Shown here: piece after piece, positions 60,859 through 64,000 of the stretch
Layout of the letters: each line of letters opens with the position of its first letter
Numbering within the stretch: the stretch's first letter is position 1
From: JAOZPE01 sp964601275
GTDB taxonomy: Bacteria; Krumholzibacteriota; Krumholzibacteriia; JAJRXK01
Length of the DNA stretch: 64,000 nt
Assembly (NCBI GenBank): GCA_964601275.1
Contig: CAZRMV010000008.1
Span: 1 to 64,000 of the forward strand
Direction: 5' to 3'
Program-made: the position numbers and the translations under genes
Notes under the pieces: model-generated
Database searches by the model: none
Seen by the model: the letters and a program-made list of their open reading frames with translations, nothing else
Told to the model about the DNA's origin: nothing

Positions 60859-61697
60859 CCCTCCTGCGCATCATCGAGCAGGTGATCCGTCTCCTGGCGC
60901 TCGGGCTCTTGGACCTGAGACGGGCGGGAGTCCGCCGGCTTCTGCTCGCCGTCCTGCTGGTGGAAGCGGCGGCGCTGTGGGTCTGCGCCCATCCGACCAG
61001 CGGCTTGTGGGCGGCATGGATGGTCCCCCTGCTCCGCAACGTCTTCGGGGATTACTACCTGCACTATCCCCAATCGTTCATCGGGCTGCCCAGCACCGGG
61101 ACCGCCGCGAGGGCCATCCTGGAGGTCTTCGGAGGGCCCTTCGTGGCCGCATGGTGCGGTCTGGCGGTCCTGCGGCTGGCCGATTCCCACCGCCCGAGGG
61201 AAACGCATCTCGCCGCCGCCAGTCGGGCGGCCTACGTCCCGGTTCTCTCGTTGACCCTCTTGAGCGCCGCGGTGTGGATCGTCGTCTACGCCCTTCCCCA
61301 GGCCTGGCTGTTGCCCCGGCTGACGCTCGGATATCGGATGCACCTCCTCTTCTCCCTGGGCGGAAGCGCCCTACCCGTCCTCCTCCTGTCGCCCCTGTTC
61401 TTCGCCCTGCCCCACCTGCTGCGGGAGAAGCGGGGTTTGGCCACGGCCGTGCGGTCCAGCTTCCGACTCTTCCGGGGCGATCCAGGGCCTCCGCTCCTCC
61501 TGAACCTGTTGCCCTGGACCCTGGCGGTGCCCTTCGTGCTGCTCTTGCAGCGTTCGGCCTACCTGGCGGGAAGACTTCGACCGGAAATCGTCCTGGCGAC
61601 GATGATCCTGGCCGCCGCGGTGTCGCTCGCCGCCGAGTTCATCGTGATCGACGCGTCGATCCGGCTCTATCTCCGGCGGGGGAGGAGCCCGTCATGA
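60855..61697 (+). CDS. Hypothetical polytopic membrane protein
   Basis: A 280-residue protein with about six hydrophobic segments (LLLAVLLVEAAALWVC, FVAAWCGLAVLRLA, LSLTLLSAAVWIVVYALP, LPVLLLSPLFFALPHLL, WTLAVPFVLLLQ, ILAAAVSLAAEFIVI). No family motif is recognised. It is coupled by ATGA overlap to EpsI upstream and to the TPR lipoprotein downstream, so it very probably belongs to the exosortase or polysaccharide assembly machinery. A polymerase-like function is possible, but the protein is smaller than Wzy proteins. Confidence 0.7.
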   Translation: MTLLRIIEQVIRLLALGLLDLRRAGVRRLLLAVLLVEAAALWVCAHPTSGLWAAWMVPLLRNVFGDYYLHYPQSFIGLPSTGTAARAILEVFGGPFVAAWCGLAVLRLADSHRPRETHLAAASRAAYVPVLSLTLLSAAVWIVVYALPQAWLLPRLTLGYRMHLLFSLGGSALPVLLLSPLFFALPHLLREKRGLATAVRSSFRLFRGDPGPPLLLNLLPWTLAVPFVLLLQRSAYLAGRLRPEIVLATMILAAAVSLAAEFIVIDASIRLYLRRGRSPS

Positions 61698-63199
61698 GAC
61701 GCCTCCCCTGGATCCTCCTCCTGGTGCTGTCGGTGAGCGCATGCGGCCGGGAAGACCTGCACCGCCGCTTCCAGGCCGAGCGTGCCCGGTACTGGGCCGA
61801 GCGGAGCGCCCTCCGGTATTCACTCGAGGCCGATCCCCTGGTTCGCCGTCGCTACCATCGAACCGGCATGGCCTATCTGCGGGTGGCCCAGGAGGCGGAT
61901 ACGACGGGTTTGGGCGCCCGGGGCGATCCCCGGGTGCTGTCCGAACTGGTGGATCTGCGGAGCTGGGGATTGCTCAGGGCGGGCGACGCCTTCCTCCGCT
62001 CGGGACGTTTCGATCTGGGGGACGAACAATTGGCCAAGGCCCAGGTCGAGGGCTCGGCCAGGACCCGGGCCCAGGCCGCGTTGCTGCGCGCGGAGGCGGA
62101 ACGGGCCCGGGAGGAATGGGGGCTGGCCCTTCGGCGGACCCGCGAGTTCCATGAGATCCTGCGCGCCGCCCCCTCCGCCGACTGTCTCGACACCGAGGTG
62201 CTGGGCACACCGATCACCTTGGTGGAGGATCTGGTGGCGGCGGGAAGGGATTCGCTCCTCCTCGAGGCCCGACGAGAGGGACACCACTTCTACGCCTGGG
62301 TGCAGGAGCAATGGAGTGGACAGCCCTGCGCCGAACGCGCCGCCTTCCTCGACCACCGGATCGACCTGTCGGCCCATGACTGGGAGGCCGCCCTGAAGGG
62401 TCTGGATCTCTACGAAGCCCGCTCCCTTCGACCCGCCGATCGGTGGAACGCCACCTTCGATCGGGCCGAGATCCTCGCCCAGGGCCTGGGGGTCTACCTG
62501 CCCGCCGATTCCCTCTACGCGGAGGTGGCAGCCAGGGCAGGCGACGAGGGCCTGCGGGGCCTGGCCACGCTGCGGCGATGCGAGATCGCAGTCCTGCAGG
62601 GTCGCCCCACCGACGCCCTCCGCGAGCTCAAGGCGGTCGAGAAGGAGTTTCCCAACCAGACCCAGATCGTGGCGTCGGCGATCTTCCGGCGGGCCGAACT
62701 CCAGGAGCAGCTCGGGGACTGGGCCCGGGCCCAGCGGCTCTTCCGCCGGGTCATCCAACGCTATCCGGCCACCGAACCCGGTCTGCAGGCTCCCTTGCGC
62801 CTGGTCGAACTCCATCGCCGCCGGGGCGACCAGCGGGGCTTGCGGGGAGCGCTGTCCCACGCGGAAGACCAGTACCAGCGCCTGATCGCGGGGCATTCCA
62901 GCACCTCGCCGGTCGCGGTGCAGGCCCGGCGCAAACTGGTGCAGTGTTTCCTCCAGGAGGACAAGATCCAGGAGGCCCTGTACGAACTCGAGCAGCTCCA
63001 TCACATCCTGGGGGGAAGCCTGGCCGGGGGAGAGGCGCTGCTGGATGCAGCGCGGGTGGCGCGGGATCAGCTGCAGGATCCCCGCCTGGCCCGCCGTTAT
63101 CTCCGCTGGGTGGAACGGGAGATGCCGGCCAGCCGGGTGGGGGTGCGGGCGCGGGAAATGCTCGCCGAGATGGAGGACTCTCCTCCCGGCGCGTCCTGA
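61694..63199 (+). CDS. TPR-repeat lipoprotein
   Basis: A 501-residue lipoprotein. The signal peptide ends in the lipobox SVSAC with Cys17. The rest is helical with tetratricopeptide-like repeats, clearest at residues about 255-480 (ALRELKAVEKEFPNQTQI, WARAQRLFRRVIQRYPATE, IQEALYELEQLHHILGG). Such proteins scaffold exopolysaccharide export, as PelB, AlgK and PEP-CTERM-system PrsT-like proteins do. ATG 61694 overlaps the preceding stop (ATGA). It closes the coupled run from the flippase. Confidence 0.83.
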   Translation: MRRLPWILLLVLSVSACGREDLHRRFQAERARYWAERSALRYSLEADPLVRRRYHRTGMAYLRVAQEADTTGLGARGDPRVLSELVDLRSWGLLRAGDAFLRSGRFDLGDEQLAKAQVEGSARTRAQAALLRAEAERAREEWGLALRRTREFHEILRAAPSADCLDTEVLGTPITLVEDLVAAGRDSLLLEARREGHHFYAWVQEQWSGQPCAERAAFLDHRIDLSAHDWEAALKGLDLYEARSLRPADRWNATFDRAEILAQGLGVYLPADSLYAEVAARAGDEGLRGLATLRRCEIAVLQGRPTDALRELKAVEKEFPNQTQIVASAIFRRAELQEQLGDWARAQRLFRRVIQRYPATEPGLQAPLRLVELHRRRGDQRGLRGALSHAEDQYQRLIAGHSSTSPVAVQARRKLVQCFLQEDKIQEALYELEQLHHILGGSLAGGEALLDAARVARDQLQDPRLARRYLRWVEREMPASRVGVRAREMLAEMEDSPPGAS

Positions 63200-63202
63200 C
63201 CG

Positions 63203-63231
63203 TTGATTCACCGGGGCTGTGCGCCTAGACT
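63203..63231 (+). promoter_or_regulatory. Promoter of the last gene
   Basis: TTGATT at 63203-63208, 17-bp spacer, TAGACT at 63226-63231. The same -10 sequence occurs before dxs. Confidence 0.5.
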
Positions 63232-63262
63232 CGCGCCGCTGGCCCCAACCCGAGAGGTCCTC

Positions 63263-64000
63263 ATGCGTCAAGCCGTCATCACCTTCTCCCTCTGCGCACT
63301 CCTGATCGCGGGCGACGGATCGGCCCGGGCCCAGGGAACGGCACGCCCATTCCGGGCCACTTCGGACATCTCCCAGACCGAGCTGGTGCTGGAGGGCCGC
63401 AATCTCCACCTGGCCTCGCCGGCGCCCTTGGCCCTGGAGAATCTCGACCCCGGCCGGTATCGGCTTTCCCTGTACCGTGACGGCGCCTATCGCCACTCCA
63501 TCCAGGTCGATGCCGGGGACGGTCTGAAGCTTTCCGACCGGCGGGGGGGACGCGCCCTCTTGTCCCTGCTCTTTCCCGGCCTGGGACAATTCCGCGATCT
63601 CGATACCTTCTCCGGCCTGGTTCCCCTGGCCCAGGTCGGCACCGCGGTGGGCATGGCCATCCGCTACCAGAGCAATGTCAACAGCGCCGAACAGGTGCTC
63701 GACTCCTTCTTCCAGCAGTCGACCCCGGGGAGCGTGGAGTACGACGTGGTCAAGACCCACCTGGAGGACAATATCTGGCTGGAGCAACAGACGCGGAACC
63801 ACTACGTCTGGCTGGCGGCCTACGCCCATTTCGGGAACATCCTGCATTCGGGGGTGCGGCGCAGCCCCTACCGCTTCGAGCTCTCGGGAACCCGCAGCGT
63901 GGCTGCCCGCTACCGTCCACCCAGCCGCTTCCACGCCGGTCTTCTCTCCTTCCTCTATCCCGGCCTGGGCCAGACGCGCCTGGGCAATGAAACCCGCGGT
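63263..64000 (+). CDS. Secreted protein with repeated PGLGQ motif, partial at window end
   Basis: The first 246 codons of a gene that runs off the window. A signal peptide covers residues 1-24 (ending ARAQ). Residues about 35-90 look like a small beta domain (ALENLDPGRYRLSLYRDGAYRHSI, PEGA-like). LSLLFPGLGQFRDLD near residue 100 and LSFLYPGLGQTRLG near residue 232 are a repeated motif of the kind found in DUF5683-type proteins, where it starts a membrane-associated helical hairpin. ATG 63263 has GAGAGG upstream. Function is unknown. Confidence 0.68.
   Translation, partial: MRQAVITFSLCALLIAGDGSARAQGTARPFRATSDISQTELVLEGRNLHLASPAPLALENLDPGRYRLSLYRDGAYRHSIQVDAGDGLKLSDRRGGRALLSLLFPGLGQFRDLDTFSGLVPLAQVGTAVGMAIRYQSNVNSAEQVLDSFFQQSTPGSVEYDVVKTHLEDNIWLEQQTRNHYVWLAAYAHFGNILHSGVRRSPYRFELSGTRSVAARYRPPSRFHAGLLSFLYPGLGQTRLGNETRG

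Overview
This is a 64 kb chromosomal window of a GC-rich bacterium, densely coded on both strands, with no phage, insertion sequence, CRISPR array or rRNA visible. Several traits point to the Fibrobacterota-Chlorobiota-Bacteroidota (FCB) side of the tree, for instance an uncultured lineage such as Eisenbacteria or Krumholzibacteriota. There is a PNPFNP/FlgD-like C-terminal module on a secreted protein (2344-4470), a PorV/PorQ-like barrel protein (56877-57806), and a short Bacteroidota-style primary sigma factor without region 1.1 (30363-31220). The lineage is inferred from protein style only.

Positions 1-27.9 kb are surface-polysaccharide and envelope genes. A plus-strand block (radical SAM enzyme, GT4, secreted metallophosphoesterase/FGE fusion, propeller-like protein) runs into a minus-strand block. 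That block holds AsnB, a Wzx-type flippase, a large membrane protein and a GT2 that seems to have its own leaderless promoter. Behind it lies a four-gene minus operon: RfbD-like reductase, DUF4956 membrane protein, CotH kinase with beta-helix, and VTC polyphosphate-polymerase domain protein. From 17.4 kb a plus-strand run encodes a sugar aminotransferase, a phosphoglycosyl transferase, a Gfo/Idh dehydrogenase, a GT4, a prenyl diphosphate synthase, a degenerate membrane alkaline-phosphatase-fold protein and a SPOR lipoprotein. tRNA-Gly, tRNA-Cys, tRNA-Leu and two more glycosyltransferases follow.

Positions 27.9-48.2 kb are housekeeping genes: dnaK behind an unusual palindromic region, the primary sigma factor behind a long structured leader, moaD-moaE, tRNA-Val, thrS, infC-rpmI-rplT (AUC start for infC and a transcription attenuator in the leader), pheS-pheT, zapA, a probable 6S RNA, a YmdB-type phosphodiesterase, folD, ispA-type synthase, a divergent PAP2 protein, dxs, nadK, recN, tRNA-Arg and two small membrane proteins.

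Positions 48.2-64 kb are an exosortase (PEP-CTERM) exopolysaccharide locus. It has a GAF-GGDEF cyclase, UDP-GlcNAc 6-dehydrogenase, a 4-epimerase, one PEP-CTERM protein, a Wza-like exporter, a Wzz/GumC-like chain-length protein, a BY-kinase, a UPF0104 membrane protein, the PorV/PorQ-like barrel, a Wzx flippase, an exosortase with an intact Cys-Arg-His triad, EpsI, another membrane protein and a TPR lipoprotein. The last four genes, plus the flippase, overlap by ATGA or GTGA and should be co-translated. The window ends inside a secreted protein gene.

Promoters fit a sigma-70 pattern of TTGNNN, about 17 bp, then a -10 often close to TAGACT. Start codons are frequently TTG or GTG where a Shine-Dalgarno sequence decides. 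All functional calls are from motif reading; no database search was run.
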